Shown here: piece after piece, positions 17,872-27,789 of the stretch
How the letters are laid out: each line of letters opens with the position of its first letter
Position numbering within the stretch: position 1 is the stretch's first letter
Source: DASRYH01 sp035687245
Lineage (GTDB): Bacteria > Actinomycetota > Coriobacteriia > Anaerosomatales > PHET01
Direction: 5' to 3'
DNA length: 64,000 nucleotides
NCBI GenBank assembly: GCA_035687245.1
Contig: DASRYH010000028.1
Span: 1-64,000, forward strand
The notes under the pieces: generated by a model
What the model saw: the letters and a program-made list of their open reading frames with translations, nothing else
What the model was told of the DNA's origin: nothing
The model's database searches: none
Translations under genes and position numbers: made by a program

Positions 17872-18336
17872 TCAGGCGAGTCCTTCGGCTATGGCACGTA
17901 CGATGTCGTGTTTGCTGACGATTCCGACGAGTGTATCGCCTTCCAGCACGGGAAGGCGCGAAATATCGCGACGTGCGAGCAAAGCCGCGACCTCCTCGAG
18001 CGACGCTGTGACCTGCACGGTCACTAGATCGGTAGCCATGACGTCGGCCACCGTGGCGGCCACCGCCCGCTTCAGCTGGTGCTCGAAGCTCACCGTCGAC
18101 GGCGGGTACATGATGAAGCCGTCGAGCAGGTGTATGTAGGTGGGGTACTCGATCTTCACGTCGCGGGCGATCAGGTCGCCTTCCGTGACGATGCCGACGA
18201 GCCTGCCAGCGTCGCTCACCGGCAGCGCGCCCACGCCAGCATCCGTCATCGCCCTCGCGGCCTCGAGCACGCCCGCGTCCGGGGCGATCGTGATGGGATT
18301 CGCGCTCATGATCTCGCGCGCCGTTGTCCGCGACAT
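17872..18336 (-). CDS. tandem CBS-domain protein
   Basis: A 154-residue protein made only of two CBS motifs (about residues 5-60 and 92-150): AREIMSANPITIAPDAGVLE with GRLVGIVTEGDL, then DVMATDLVTVQV with DTLVGIVSKHDIVRAI. Such Bateman modules bind adenine nucleotides and act as sensors, but the target is unknown. The ATG at 18336 is preferred over a GTG one codon upstream because AGGAGGGGAGG fits it at 4 bases. It lies between NAD(P)HX repair and alanine racemase genes, so an energy-status or NAD link is possible but is inference. Confidence 0.85.
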   Translation of the reverse strand: MSRTTAREIMSANPITIAPDAGVLEAARAMTDAGVGALPVSDAGRLVGIVTEGDLIARDVKIEYPTYIHLLDGFIMYPPSTVSFEHQLKRAVAATVADVMATDLVTVQVTASLEEVAALLARRDISRLPVLEGDTLVGIVSKHDIVRAIAEGLA

Positions 18337-18349
18337 CACACCTCCCCTC

Positions 18350-19876
18350 CTACCAGCTGCCCATCAGTTCGCCGAAGGCATCGGGCAGGTGATCGGGGAT
18401 GTCCTCTGAGGTCACGCACATCGGCGTGAGATCAGCGGCGGCGGCCTCACCAGCGCGCCCGTGCAGATAGGCGCCCAGTGCGCCGGCCTCGAGCGGTGAA
18501 AGCCCTTGGGCGAGCAACGTGCCTATCACGCCTGCGAGCACGTCGCCTGTGCCGGCGGTAGCGAGTGCAGGCGTTCCCGACGTGACGATCACCTGGCGGT
18601 GCTCGTCGCTGACGATTGTGCCGGCGCCCTTCAAGACGACTGCGCGGCCGGGGCCGGCCAGCATGGCCGAGTAACCCACCCGGTCGGCCTGCACGTCGGC
18701 AGGTGTCGTTCCCATCAACCGCGAGAGCTCGCCGGGATGCGGCGTGAGGACCGTGGGCGCAGTGCGGTTGTCTAAGATTTCATGGGCATCGACGAGTGCG
18801 TTGAGCGCGTCGGCGTCGATGACGAGTGGCCGCGTCAGGCGCGAGATGATTCCGCGAACTGCGGCCACGGCGCCATCGGCCTGAGTGAGGCCGGGGCCGA
18901 TCACGACTGCGTCGCAGTCGGCGGCTAGGGCAAGCACTGCCGCGGCTGCGTGCGAGGAGAGTGTCTTGGTGCGCGAGCACGGCAGGCCCACCACTGGCGC
19001 AGCCGTGATGTGGGCCTGCACGATCGGCACGATGGCGTCGGGCACGGCAACCGTCACGTAACCGGCCCCGGCTCGCATCGCACCGCGAGCAGCGAGCACG
19101 GCGGCACCAACGAAGCGTCCCGAGCCCGCAACCACCAGCACGCGGCCACGCTCGTTCTTGTGAACGTCGGGGCGCGGCAGCGGCAGCAGCTCGCGATAGT
19201 CTTCGGCGATCCACACCTCTGGTGCGGCCAGGCCTTCGAGCGCACTGGCCCCGATACCGATGTCTCCCAGCACCAGCTCGCCAGCGTATCCCGCCCCTGG
19301 GAAGACGACGAGCCCGCGCTTGGGAGAGGTGAAGGTGATGGTGACATCTGCCGAAACGACCTCGTCGGCAGCTCGCCCGGTGTCCGAGTCGATGCCGGTC
19401 GGCACGTCCACGGCGATGACGGGGACTCCACTCTCGGCGACCGCGCTCAACCAGGCGCCGACGGGCTCGCGTAGCGGCAGGGTGGCGCCGGTGCCTAGCA
19501 GCGCATCCACCACGACCGCCGCGGCGGCCAGATGATCGGCCGAAGGCACGTCCGGCCGGCTCCACGCGACGCCTGCTGCGACCGCTTCGGCGGCTGCTCG
19601 TGCGGCCTCGCCTGCCAGCTGGTCGGGTGCGCGCATCGCGAAGACATGGACCTCACGTCCACGTGCGGCAAGATGGCGCGCCGCCACCCAGCCGTCGCCG
19701 CCGTTGTTGCCCGGCCCCGCGAGGACGGCCACGCGGCCCGCCCCAAAGCGTTCGTCGACAAGGTCCGCCACGAGTTCGCCGGCCCGCGACATGAGGTCGA
19801 AGAGCGTGACGCCATGCTCTCGGACCGCACGCGACTCGACGAGCCTCGACTGCTCCGCCGTCAGCGCCTTGAGCAC
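18350..19876 (-). CDS. nnr: bifunctional NAD(P)HX epimerase / ADP-dependent dehydratase
   Basis: Repairs hydrated NADH and NADPH. The N-terminal epimerase (about residues 1-210) has GPGNNGGDGWVAARHL and the DALLGTG and VDVPTGIDSDTG segments. The C-terminal ribokinase-like dehydratase (about 225-508) has VVAGSGRFVGAAVLAARGAM, VIGPGLTQADG, LTPHPGELSRLMG and the catalytic ATAGTGDVLAGVIG. Fusion of both activities in one chain is usual in bacteria. The start is GTG at 19876 with GGGGAGG only 4 bases away. It lies between acpS and the CBS-pair gene, the common acpS-nnr-alr neighbourhood. Confidence 0.95.
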   Translation of the reverse strand: MLKALTAEQSRLVESRAVREHGVTLFDLMSRAGELVADLVDERFGAGRVAVLAGPGNNGGDGWVAARHLAARGREVHVFAMRAPDQLAGEAARAAAEAVAAGVAWSRPDVPSADHLAAAAVVVDALLGTGATLPLREPVGAWLSAVAESGVPVIAVDVPTGIDSDTGRAADEVVSADVTITFTSPKRGLVVFPGAGYAGELVLGDIGIGASALEGLAAPEVWIAEDYRELLPLPRPDVHKNERGRVLVVAGSGRFVGAAVLAARGAMRAGAGYVTVAVPDAIVPIVQAHITAAPVVGLPCSRTKTLSSHAAAAVLALAADCDAVVIGPGLTQADGAVAAVRGIISRLTRPLVIDADALNALVDAHEILDNRTAPTVLTPHPGELSRLMGTTPADVQADRVGYSAMLAGPGRAVVLKGAGTIVSDEHRQVIVTSGTPALATAGTGDVLAGVIGTLLAQGLSPLEAGALGAYLHGRAGEAAAADLTPMCVTSEDIPDHLPDAFGELMGSW

Positions 19877-19913
19877 CGTGCCTCCCCGTGACGTCGTGTC
19901 GCCTGCCTGACGC

Positions 19914-20444
19914 TTACAGCTCTACTGTAGCGCCTGACGACTCATCGGTGGCCTCGCCGGTGTCGGCCGTCACTCGGCCCGCCGGCTCGTCCAGCATGGC
20001 CCGCGCCTCCTTGAAGTCGGCGGCGAGCTGCGCCATCGGGTCGACCTTGTCGTCCCTGCGAGGGCGCGACTCTTCAGTGATCGCGACCGCGGATGCGACC
20101 GCAGTCGTGTGTGTGAACGAGAGCGAGAGGTGCATCTCGACGACGCCGAGTTCGGCGGCCTTCGCCGCCGCACGGCCACTCAGTTTCGGCACGGGCCTGC
20201 CGGACGCTTCGCGCACGACCTCGACGTCGGTGAAGTTCATGCCGGAAAAACCCGTACCGAGCGCCTTGAGTACGGCCTCCTTGGCAGCAAAGCGCAGAGC
20301 GTAGTGCACCTCTGGCTTGGAGCGCTTATCGCAGTACACCCGCTCCTCTTCGGAGAAGAGCCGCTCTTTGAGCCTTGGGCGCCGGCGCAGCGCTTCGGCC
20401 ATCCGGTCGATCTCGACGATGTCTACTCCAAGTCCGGTGATCAT
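19914..20444 (-). CDS. acpS: holo-[acyl-carrier-protein] synthase with C-terminal extension
   Basis: Transfers 4'-phosphopantetheine from CoA to acyl carrier protein. The core (residues 1-125) has GLGVDIVEIDRMAE with the Mg-binding Asp, FSEEERVYC, RFAAKEAVLKALG with the second Mg-binding Glu, and SLSFTHTTAVASAVA. Typical proteins end there at about 120-126 residues. This one continues for about 50 more acidic, probably disordered residues (AADFKEARAML, TADTGEATDESS). Four bases separate it from glmS. Confidence 0.93.
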   Translation of the reverse strand: MITGLGVDIVEIDRMAEALRRRPRLKERLFSEEERVYCDKRSKPEVHYALRFAAKEAVLKALGTGFSGMNFTDVEVVREASGRPVPKLSGRAAAKAAELGVVEMHLSLSFTHTTAVASAVAITEESRPRRDDKVDPMAQLAADFKEARAMLDEPAGRVTADTGEATDESSGATVEL

Positions 20445-20448
20445 CGCC

Positions 20449-22272
<1,824 letters not shown>

Positions 22273-22363
22273 GGGAGTATCCAGCCCTTCATTTGGGACG
22301 TGGTTTCGAAAGTGAGTGAGTCGCAGCGAAGGCAAGTAGTGTATGCCCCGCGCGTCCCTGTTC

Positions 22364-22545
22364 GCTGCCTCTTTGTTCCGGGGTCACTCCCGGGCTTTGT
22401 AGACAGCGTCACGACCGTGGGTCACGGCCGGAGGACCATCCGCCGAGTCTTTCGATAAGTCCTCACCTCGTCAACCGGGCTGCACATCTGTGACATGCGG
22501 GCGTCGTAGCGGCGACGTCCAAGAGCTCCGGTCCTGGCGCTTCTT
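22364..22545 (-). ncRNA. glmS ribozyme (GlcN6P-dependent self-cleaving riboswitch)
   Basis: Read on the minus strand, the glmS leader carries the conserved core in order: AAGCGCCAG (cleavage between A at 22541 and G at 22540), CCGGTTGACGAGG, CTTATCGAA, CTCGGCGGATGGTCCTCCGG. The P3-type hairpin CGGCCGTG-acc-CACGGTCG follows, then a P4 stem GCTGTCT/AGGCAGC enclosing CCGGG-AGTGA-CCCCGG and the conserved AACAAAG. Every block matches the known class in order and spacing. The 5'-flanking leader starts from a promoter near 22610. Binding of glucosamine-6-phosphate as cofactor causes cleavage, and the remaining mRNA is degraded in studied bacteria. Confidence 0.93.
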
Positions 22546-22606
22546 GGTTCTAGCAGTCTGACACGGCACCAACCCCTCTCTCATACCGACTACTTCGGCA
22601 GGACAG

Positions 22607-22615
22607 ATTGTACCA
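22607..22615 (-). promoter_or_regulatory. extended -10 promoter for the glmS mRNA
   Basis: TGGTACAAT on the minus strand (TG at 22614-22615, TACAAT at 22607-22612) is an extended -10 element. No good -35 is visible. Transcription would begin about 60 bases upstream of the ribozyme cleavage site. The remaining bases of the 431-base gap between glmM and glmS show no other clear feature. Confidence 0.55.
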
Positions 22616-22703
22616 GCGCGCGCCGCATGATTCGGTGACGCACGGGTGACGTTTTGGACCGGCTGCCGAAGGGCCGTGGCGAGCCGCGAGTGCCGCGCGG
22701 TAG

Positions 22704-24044
22704 CTAGCCCCCGAGCTCGGCCGCGACAATCGCCGCAAGGCGGCTCACGATCTCGTGGGCCTGGGTCTCGTCGGCGGCCTCGGCCATCACTCGAACGAGT
22801 GGCTCGGTACCCGAGGCCCGCACGAGGATGCGCCCAGCGTCACCGAGCTCGGCTTCGGCCTGCTTGATCGCTTCGGTGATCGCGGCACTCGTGGCGAGCG
22901 CAGCGCGGTCCTCTACGTGCACATTCTCGAGGACCTGCGGGTAGCGGCGCATCACGCCGATGAGCTCTGAGAGCGGCTTGCCCTCACTGTGCGCGATATG
23001 CGCGATCTGCAGCGCGGTTACGAGCCCGTCGCCGGTCGTGTTGTAGTCGAGCAAGATGATGTGGCCGGACTGCTCGCCGCCGAGGTTGGCGCCCATCGAC
23101 TGCATCTGCTCGAGGACGTAGCGGTCGCCGACCTTGGTCTTGACGAAGGCGATCCCCCGCTCCTTCATGGCGATCTCGAAGCCGAGGTTGGCCATGACGG
23201 TCGAGACGACGGTGTTACCCGCCAGCCTGCCTTCGGCGGCCATGCGCACGGCACACATCGCCATGATCTGGTCGCCGTCGACCTCGTTCCCGTTCTCGTC
23301 GACAGCCAGTAGGCGGTCGGCGTCACCGTCGTGCGCGACGCCAAAAGCGTAGCCGTCGCTGGCAACAAGAGCAGAGATCGGGCGCAGGTCGGTCGAACCG
23401 CAACCGACGTTGATGTCCATGCCGGTCCAGTCGCAGTTGATGACGCTCACGTCCGCACCCAGGCGCCGGAAGGCCTCAGGCGTGGTGACCGCTGACGCGC
23501 CGTGACCGCAGTCGACTGCAACCCGCAGCCCATCGAGGCGACCGGGAATGGATGCGACGGCGTGTGCGATGTAGCGCTCCGCAGCATCGTCAAGCGCGAT
23601 CACGACGCCGATGTCCGCGCCGGTCGGGCGCTCCCAATCGCGCTCGGCAACGCAGAACTCCTCGATCTCGGCTTCTAGATCGTCGGGCAGCTTGAAGCCG
23701 TCACGGCTGAAGAGCTTGATGCCGTTGTACTCGGGCGGGTTGTGGCTTGCCGAGATGACGACACCGCCATCAGCGCCCAGCTCGCGCGTGAGGAACGCGA
23801 TGGCCGGCGTTGGAACCACCCCGGCGAGCAGCGCGTCCGCCCCGCTCGAAGTGATACCCGCGACGAGTGCAGCTTCGAGCATCGCGCCCGAACGCCTCGT
23901 GTCGCGACCGACGACGATTCGGCCCTTCGCCCCGCGCGTCGCCAAGAAGTGCCCTGCCGCCTCGCCGAGCTTGAACGCCAGCTCAGGAGTCAGCTCCTTG
24001 TTGGCCACGCCCCGAACACCATCAGTGCCGAATAGTCTGCCCAT
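22704..24044 (-). CDS. glmM: phosphoglucosamine mutase
   Basis: Converts glucosamine-6-phosphate to glucosamine-1-phosphate, the step after GlmS. 446 residues with RLFGTDGVRGVAN at the start, the phosphoserine loop VISASHNPPEYNGIK (Ser100), the Mg loop DGDADRLLAVDENG and the sugar-binding GEQSGHIIL, plus a final RASGTEPLVRVM phosphate site. I chose ATG 24044 over the in-frame GTG at 24050 because AAAGG is 8 bases from it but 2 from the GTG. It follows rpsI after a terminator and precedes glmS. Confidence 0.97.
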   Translation of the reverse strand: MGRLFGTDGVRGVANKELTPELAFKLGEAAGHFLATRGAKGRIVVGRDTRRSGAMLEAALVAGITSSGADALLAGVVPTPAIAFLTRELGADGGVVISASHNPPEYNGIKLFSRDGFKLPDDLEAEIEEFCVAERDWERPTGADIGVVIALDDAAERYIAHAVASIPGRLDGLRVAVDCGHGASAVTTPEAFRRLGADVSVINCDWTGMDINVGCGSTDLRPISALVASDGYAFGVAHDGDADRLLAVDENGNEVDGDQIMAMCAVRMAAEGRLAGNTVVSTVMANLGFEIAMKERGIAFVKTKVGDRYVLEQMQSMGANLGGEQSGHIILLDYNTTGDGLVTALQIAHIAHSEGKPLSELIGVMRRYPQVLENVHVEDRAALATSAAITEAIKQAEAELGDAGRILVRASGTEPLVRVMAEAADETQAHEIVSRLAAIVAAELGG

Positions 24045-24070
24045 TCCCACTACCTTTCATCGAACAACGA

Positions 24071-24100
24071 CGGGGCCCGCCAGTATATCGGCGAGCCCCG
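24071..24100 (-). terminator. terminator after rpsI
   Basis: 11-base arms (24071-24081 and 24090-24100) pair with one G-U wobble around an 8-base loop; the minus-strand transcript continues TCGTTGTTCG. It separates the rplM-rpsI unit from glmM. Confidence 0.7.
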
Positions 24101-24132
24101 TTCGGGTTCTACACGAGAAGCGCGAAGGCGTA

Positions 24133-24531
24133 CTAGCGCTTGGAGAACTGCGGGCGCTTGCGGGCCTTCTTCAGACCGTACTTCTTGCGCTCGACCATAC
24201 GAGGGTCGCGGCGGAGGAGACCGGCGCGCTTGAGCTCGCCACGGTACTCGTCGCCGGCCTCGAGAAGTGCACGGGCGATGCCGTGACGCAGTGCGCCGGC
24301 CTGGCCCGACACGCCGCCGCCGACGAGCGTCGCGATGACGTCGAAGCGGCCGGTGGTCTCAGTAACCTTGAAGGGGGTCGTAGCGAACGACACAAGAGCC
24401 TCGCGGCCGAAGTACTCCTCGGCGGTCTTCTTGTTGATCGTCATGACGCCAGTGCCCGGAACCAGACGCACGCGGGCGACCGCGTTCTTGCGGCGACCGG
24501 TGCCGAGATATACAGCCTTGTTCTCAGCCAT
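24133..24531 (-). CDS. rpsI: 30S ribosomal protein S9
   Basis: 132 residues with YLGTGRRKNAVARVRLVPG, GGGVSGQAGALRHGIARAL and the basic C-terminal tail ARKRPQFSKR that reaches into the P site and contacts tRNA. The gene follows rplM by 3 bases, the universal L13-S9 pair, and is followed by a terminator. Confidence 0.98.
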   Translation of the reverse strand: MAENKAVYLGTGRRKNAVARVRLVPGTGVMTINKKTAEEYFGREALVSFATTPFKVTETTGRFDVIATLVGGGVSGQAGALRHGIARALLEAGDEYRGELKRAGLLRRDPRMVERKKYGLKKARKRPQFSKR

Positions 24532-24534
24532 GGG

Positions 24535-24969
24535 TTAGGCCTCCAGTGTGATCTGACGCGGCTTCTGAGCCTCGTGCGGATGCTCAGGACCCGCGTAGAC
24601 CTTGAGCTTGCGGTTCATCGCACGGCCGAGAGTGTTCTTCGGCAGCATGCCCTTCACGGCCTTCTCGATGATGCGCTCAGGGTGCTTCTCCAGCATGCGC
24701 TGGAAAGAAACCTCCTTGAGGCCACCGGGGAAGCCGCTGTGGGAGTAGTAGTTCTTGGTGTTGGCCTTGTTGCCAGTCAGGCGAACCTTCTCGGCATTGA
24801 TTACGACGACGAAGTCGCCGGTATCGACGTGCGGCGTGTAGACCGGCTTGCGCTTGCCCTTGAGAATCTGGGCAATCTCACTCGCAAGGCGGCCAACCAC
24901 CATGTCCGTAGCGTCGACGAGCAGCCATTCGCGCTCGACTTCGCCCGGCTTGGCGTGGTAGGTCTTCAA
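24535..24969 (-). CDS. rplM: 50S ribosomal protein L13
   Basis: 144 residues with KTYHAKPGEVEREWLLVDA, DFVVVINAEKVRLTGNK, the signature KGMLPKNTLGR and a YAGPEHPHEAQKP tail. The start is TTG at 24969: it gives the family's conserved first residues and has GGAGG 5 bases upstream. The next in-frame ATG is 34 codons upstream, inside the predicted promoter, and can be excluded. First gene of the rplM-rpsI operon. Confidence 0.96.
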   Translation of the reverse strand: MKTYHAKPGEVEREWLLVDATDMVVGRLASEIAQILKGKRKPVYTPHVDTGDFVVVINAEKVRLTGNKANTKNYYSHSGFPGGLKEVSFQRMLEKHPERIIEKAVKGMLPKNTLGRAMNRKLKVYAGPEHPHEAQKPRQITLEA

Positions 24970-25033
24970 CGGATCCTCCAACAAATAGGACGTCAGTGTT
25001 CGTGTCACGGGGCAGTTGGAAACGAACCCTGCC

Positions 25034-25062
25034 ATGATAGCCACGGGGACAGGGGCCGTCAA
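25034..25062 (-). promoter_or_regulatory. sigma-70-type promoter of rplM-rpsI
   Basis: TTGACG (25057-25062), a 17-base spacer and TATCAT (25034-25039) on the minus strand give a near-consensus housekeeping promoter. The start would lie about 60 bases upstream of the rplM TTG. Confidence 0.75.
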
Positions 25063-25112
25063 ACAATACACGCATCCGGGCGTGTCTACTCGCGGGGCAC
25101 AGCGAGGAGCGG

Positions 25113-25529
25113 CTAGTCGCCGCGCTCGTCCCGCGCCTTCTCAAGCAGCTCGATGATGCGGTCGAGCTTCTCGATCTCGAGGCGTGAGAGAGTGCGCTGG
25201 AGATCCTCGATCTCGCACTCGGACTTCGTGTTCGTATCGAAGTCCGCCTGCGCTTGGTAGCGGTCCCTATCGGCCTGCCGGTTCTGGCTCATCATGATCA
25301 CGGGCGCGGCGTAGGCGGCCTGCGTTGAGAAGAGCAGGTTCAGCAGGATGAAGGGGTAGGCGTCCCAGTGCCGGACCCACCCGACGACGTTCATGGTCAT
25401 CCACGCCAAGACAAGCAGTGTCTGCACGATGATGAACGTCCACGACCCCATGCCTTCGGCGACCGAGTCGGCGATGCGGTCCCCCATCGTCAGCGATGCG
25501 CGATGTGCTCCGTGCCAGTCCCTGGCCAT
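25113..25529 (-). CDS. DUF1003-family membrane protein
   Basis: 138 residues. Two membrane helices (about 28-50, SWTFIIVQTLLVLAWMT; and 58-85, PFILLNLLFSTQAAYAAPVI) are followed by MMSQNRQADRDRYQAQADF and a C-terminal coiled coil (EDLQRTLSRLEIEKLDRIIELL). This matches DUF1003 proteins, whose function is not known. ATG 25529 has GGAGGG 5 bases upstream and lies 2 bases after the truA stop, so it is translated from the truA transcript. Confidence 0.85.
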   Translation of the reverse strand: MARDWHGAHRASLTMGDRIADSVAEGMGSWTFIIVQTLLVLAWMTMNVVGWVRHWDAYPFILLNLLFSTQAAYAAPVIMMSQNRQADRDRYQAQADFDTNTKSECEIEDLQRTLSRLEIEKLDRIIELLEKARDERGD

Positions 25530-25531
25530 CG

Positions 25532-26326
25532 TCACCCTCCACTCGCTGTGAGCCACACGTCATCGGGGTAGTCGACGTGCCAGAACGTAAGGCCCTGCGC
25601 TGGCGCCGTCGGCCCTGCAGCTGCACGCTCTCGGGCCTGCAACGCCTCGGCAAGCCAACCCTTCTCGCGACGGCCGCTGCCCACCTCCACAAGCGAGCCG
25701 ACGATCACGCGAATCATCGAGTGAAGGAAGGCGTTGCCCACGACACGCACCGTCAGGCAGCGCTCCCCGAGCTGCTCGTCCTCGAAGACCTCGATCGTGT
25801 CCACGCGCCGAACCGTGCGCTTGCCTACGGCCGACTCCGTCACGCAGAAGGAACGGAAGTCGTGCTCGCCTACGAGCGCGCCCGCGGCCTGCTGCATAGC
25901 GCCTGTGTCCAGGTGCATACCCGAATGCCAGGCGAAGGCCGCGAGAAAGAGCGGCGGCACTGACCCCGGCACGATGCGGTAGCGGTACTCGCGCGTGACC
26001 GCGTCGAACCGAGCCGAGAAGCCCGGCCGGGCAAGCCGGACGTTGGAGATGACGATGCCCTTGCCCGCCAGCGCCTCCACGCTCCGGCGCAGACTGCGCG
26101 GGTCGGGCTCGTCCCCGGTCGCGTCGAAGCTCACTACCTGACCTAGCGCGTGTACGCCCGTGTCGGTGCGGCCAGCCCCGGTTGTCTCGACGTCGCGCCG
26201 AAGCACGGTCCTAAGCGCCTGTTCGAGCTGACCCTGCACCGTGGCCAGCCCGGGCTGCCGGGCGAATCCCGAGAATCGCGCCCCGTCGTAGGAGACCGTG
26301 AGTGCTATCGAATGTGGCGATTCCAT
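25532..26326 (-). CDS. truA: tRNA pseudouridine(38-40) synthase TruA
   Basis: Isomerises uridines 38-40 in the tRNA anticodon arm. 264 residues, with SYDGARFSGFARQPG, the catalytic Asp55 in GAGRTDTGVHALGQV, YRYRIVPGS and FLHSMIRVIVGSLVEVG. The reading frame stays open far upstream, but ATG 26326 with AAGGA 5 bases before gives the family's usual N-terminus. It belongs to the conserved rplQ-ecfA-ecfA-ecfT-truA-rplM-rpsI order, here interrupted by a plus-strand lipoprotein gene. Confidence 0.96.
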   Translation of the reverse strand: MESPHSIALTVSYDGARFSGFARQPGLATVQGQLEQALRTVLRRDVETTGAGRTDTGVHALGQVVSFDATGDEPDPRSLRRSVEALAGKGIVISNVRLARPGFSARFDAVTREYRYRIVPGSVPPLFLAAFAWHSGMHLDTGAMQQAAGALVGEHDFRSFCVTESAVGKRTVRRVDTIEVFEDEQLGERCLTVRVVGNAFLHSMIRVIVGSLVEVGSGRREKGWLAEALQARERAAAGPTAPAQGLTFWHVDYPDDVWLTASGG

Positions 26327-26459
26327 CGAGTTCCTTCGCGTGCCGCACGCCGTGGGTATCATGAGCGAGGCGCCCGCCGGACTCACGCGCGCCGACCCGA
26401 TTGTAGTGCAGCCTGCACACACCCGCCGACGACGCTGGCCCCCCAAGGAGACTTGCCAC

Positions 26460-26963
26460 GTGGACGAAGACTTCGCACGCCCTCGCCGCTTCGCTACCCG
26501 CCTCGCAGCACTCGGCTGCGCGCTTTTCGCCGCAGCTGTGCTGTCGGGCTGCGCCGGCGTCCCGAGCCCGGGCTCTGCTGGCAACGTCGGAGCCGCACCA
26601 TCTGCCGAATCCACTGTGGCATCCGGGCCATCTACCATCGACACCGCGGAGCAGAAGGCCCTCGACCTCGTCACCTCTGCAGATGCCTACGATTCGGCAA
26701 TGAACGCTCGTGTCGTGAGCGACATGAAGCAGCGGCTCCAGTACGACCGCGGCGCTACGCTCACAGCGGCGATCCGCATCGACCGCAACGGCGCTCCCGT
26801 CGACCTCTACTTCTTGCGGCGCACGGGCGAGCTGCGCTCGGTGGTATTCGGGACCAAGGATGGCAAGCTGCTGCAGGTCTACGACAAGTTCGCGGTGGCC
26901 GACGGCGATGCCGCGCTCTCACTCGTCGATCAGCTGGCGGCGAAGCTCCCGGTGCAGCCGTAG
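26460..26963 (+). CDS. predicted lipoprotein, 167 aa
   Basis: GTG start at 26460 with AAGGAG 9 bases upstream. A signal sequence (RRFATRLAALGCALFAAAVLSG) ends at lipobox Cys31 (LSGC), followed by a low-complexity Ser/Ala/Gly linker to about residue 65. A 100-residue globular domain follows: SAMNARVVSDMKQRL, TLTAAIRIDRNGAPVDLYFL and VVFGTKDGKLLQVYDKF suggest a beta-rich fold. I do not recognise the domain. It stands alone on the plus strand between truA and ecfT, converging on ecfT with a 31-base gap. Confidence 0.8.
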   Translation: MDEDFARPRRFATRLAALGCALFAAAVLSGCAGVPSPGSAGNVGAAPSAESTVASGPSTIDTAEQKALDLVTSADAYDSAMNARVVSDMKQRLQYDRGATLTAAIRIDRNGAPVDLYFLRRTGELRSVVFGTKDGKLLQVYDKFAVADGDAALSLVDQLAAKLPVQP

Positions 26964-26994
26964 GCACTGCATCGCGTCATCAAGCGACTGGCTG

Positions 26995-27789
26995 CTAGAG
27001 CAGGATCGCTACGCACGCCGCGAAGGCGACACCGCTCGCGAGCACGGCCCAGTCGGTCGCCCGCATCACAGGTTGCCGAAGGCGGGTGCGGCCCTCACCG
27101 CGATAGCAGCGCGCCTCCATCGCGATCGCGAGCTCGTCGGCGCGGCGGAAGAGCCGCACGAAGAGCGGCACGAGCACGGGAATCCACGCCTTGGCGCGCG
27201 TTATGGGGCCTCCCACGTCGAAGCGCGCGCCTCGTGCGGTCTGCGCCACCACGATGCGCTCGGCCTCTTCGGCAGTTGTGGGCATGAAGCGCAGGGCGAT
27301 CGACATCATCGTTGCGGCGTCGTCCACGGGGAAGCGCATGCGCCCGAGCGGCCGCATCAGCTGAGCGAGGCCGTCGGTGAGTGCGACAGGCGAGGTCGTG
27401 AGCGTAACGAGCGAACTCCCAAGCACCAGCAGCAAGATGCGAACGCCGAAGAAGAGCCCCGTCTTGAGGCCCGCCGCGTCGACAGCAAGCTTCCCGAGCT
27501 GGAAGAGCGCCTCGGTTCGCTGGGCCGGGAAGAGCGCGTTGATGGCGATAGTGAACGCGAGTAGCCACGCTATCGGCTTGAGCCCACGCGCGGCCAGGCC
27601 GAAGGGCACGCGCGATAGGCCGACGGTGGCTACGACCACGGTGGCGGCAATCGCCAGTCCGGTCCATCCAGAGACCGCGAACAGCGCAGCTGCGAAGGCT
27701 GCAGTGACGACGATCTTCACCCGCGCGTCGATGCGATGCACCGGTGAGTCGAGTGCCACATACTGGCCGAAGGGAATGGGGACAGCCAT
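26995..27789 (-). CDS. ecfT: ECF transporter transmembrane subunit EcfT
   Basis: 264 residues, about five to six membrane helices. The two Ala-Arg-Gly-type coupling helices that dock on the ATPases are visible (VAQTARGARFDVGG near 185 and AMEARCYRGEG near 230). EcfT joins two ATPases to interchangeable substrate-binding S proteins for vitamin or metal uptake. No S component lies nearby, so this is a shared group II module. Its ATG overlaps the upstream ATPase stop (TGATG). Confidence 0.94.
   Translation of the reverse strand: MAVPIPFGQYVALDSPVHRIDARVKIVVTAAFAAALFAVSGWTGLAIAATVVVATVGLSRVPFGLAARGLKPIAWLLAFTIAINALFPAQRTEALFQLGKLAVDAAGLKTGLFFGVRILLLVLGSSLVTLTTSPVALTDGLAQLMRPLGRMRFPVDDAATMMSIALRFMPTTAEEAERIVVAQTARGARFDVGGPITRAKAWIPVLVPLFVRLFRRADELAIAMEARCYRGEGRTRLRQPVMRATDWAVLASGVAFAACVAILL

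Noticed and set aside
24535..25071. Longer L13 starting at an upstream ATG
   Set aside because: It would begin at or upstream of the predicted promoter -10 and add 34 unrelated residues; the TTG at 24969 has a proper ribosome binding site.
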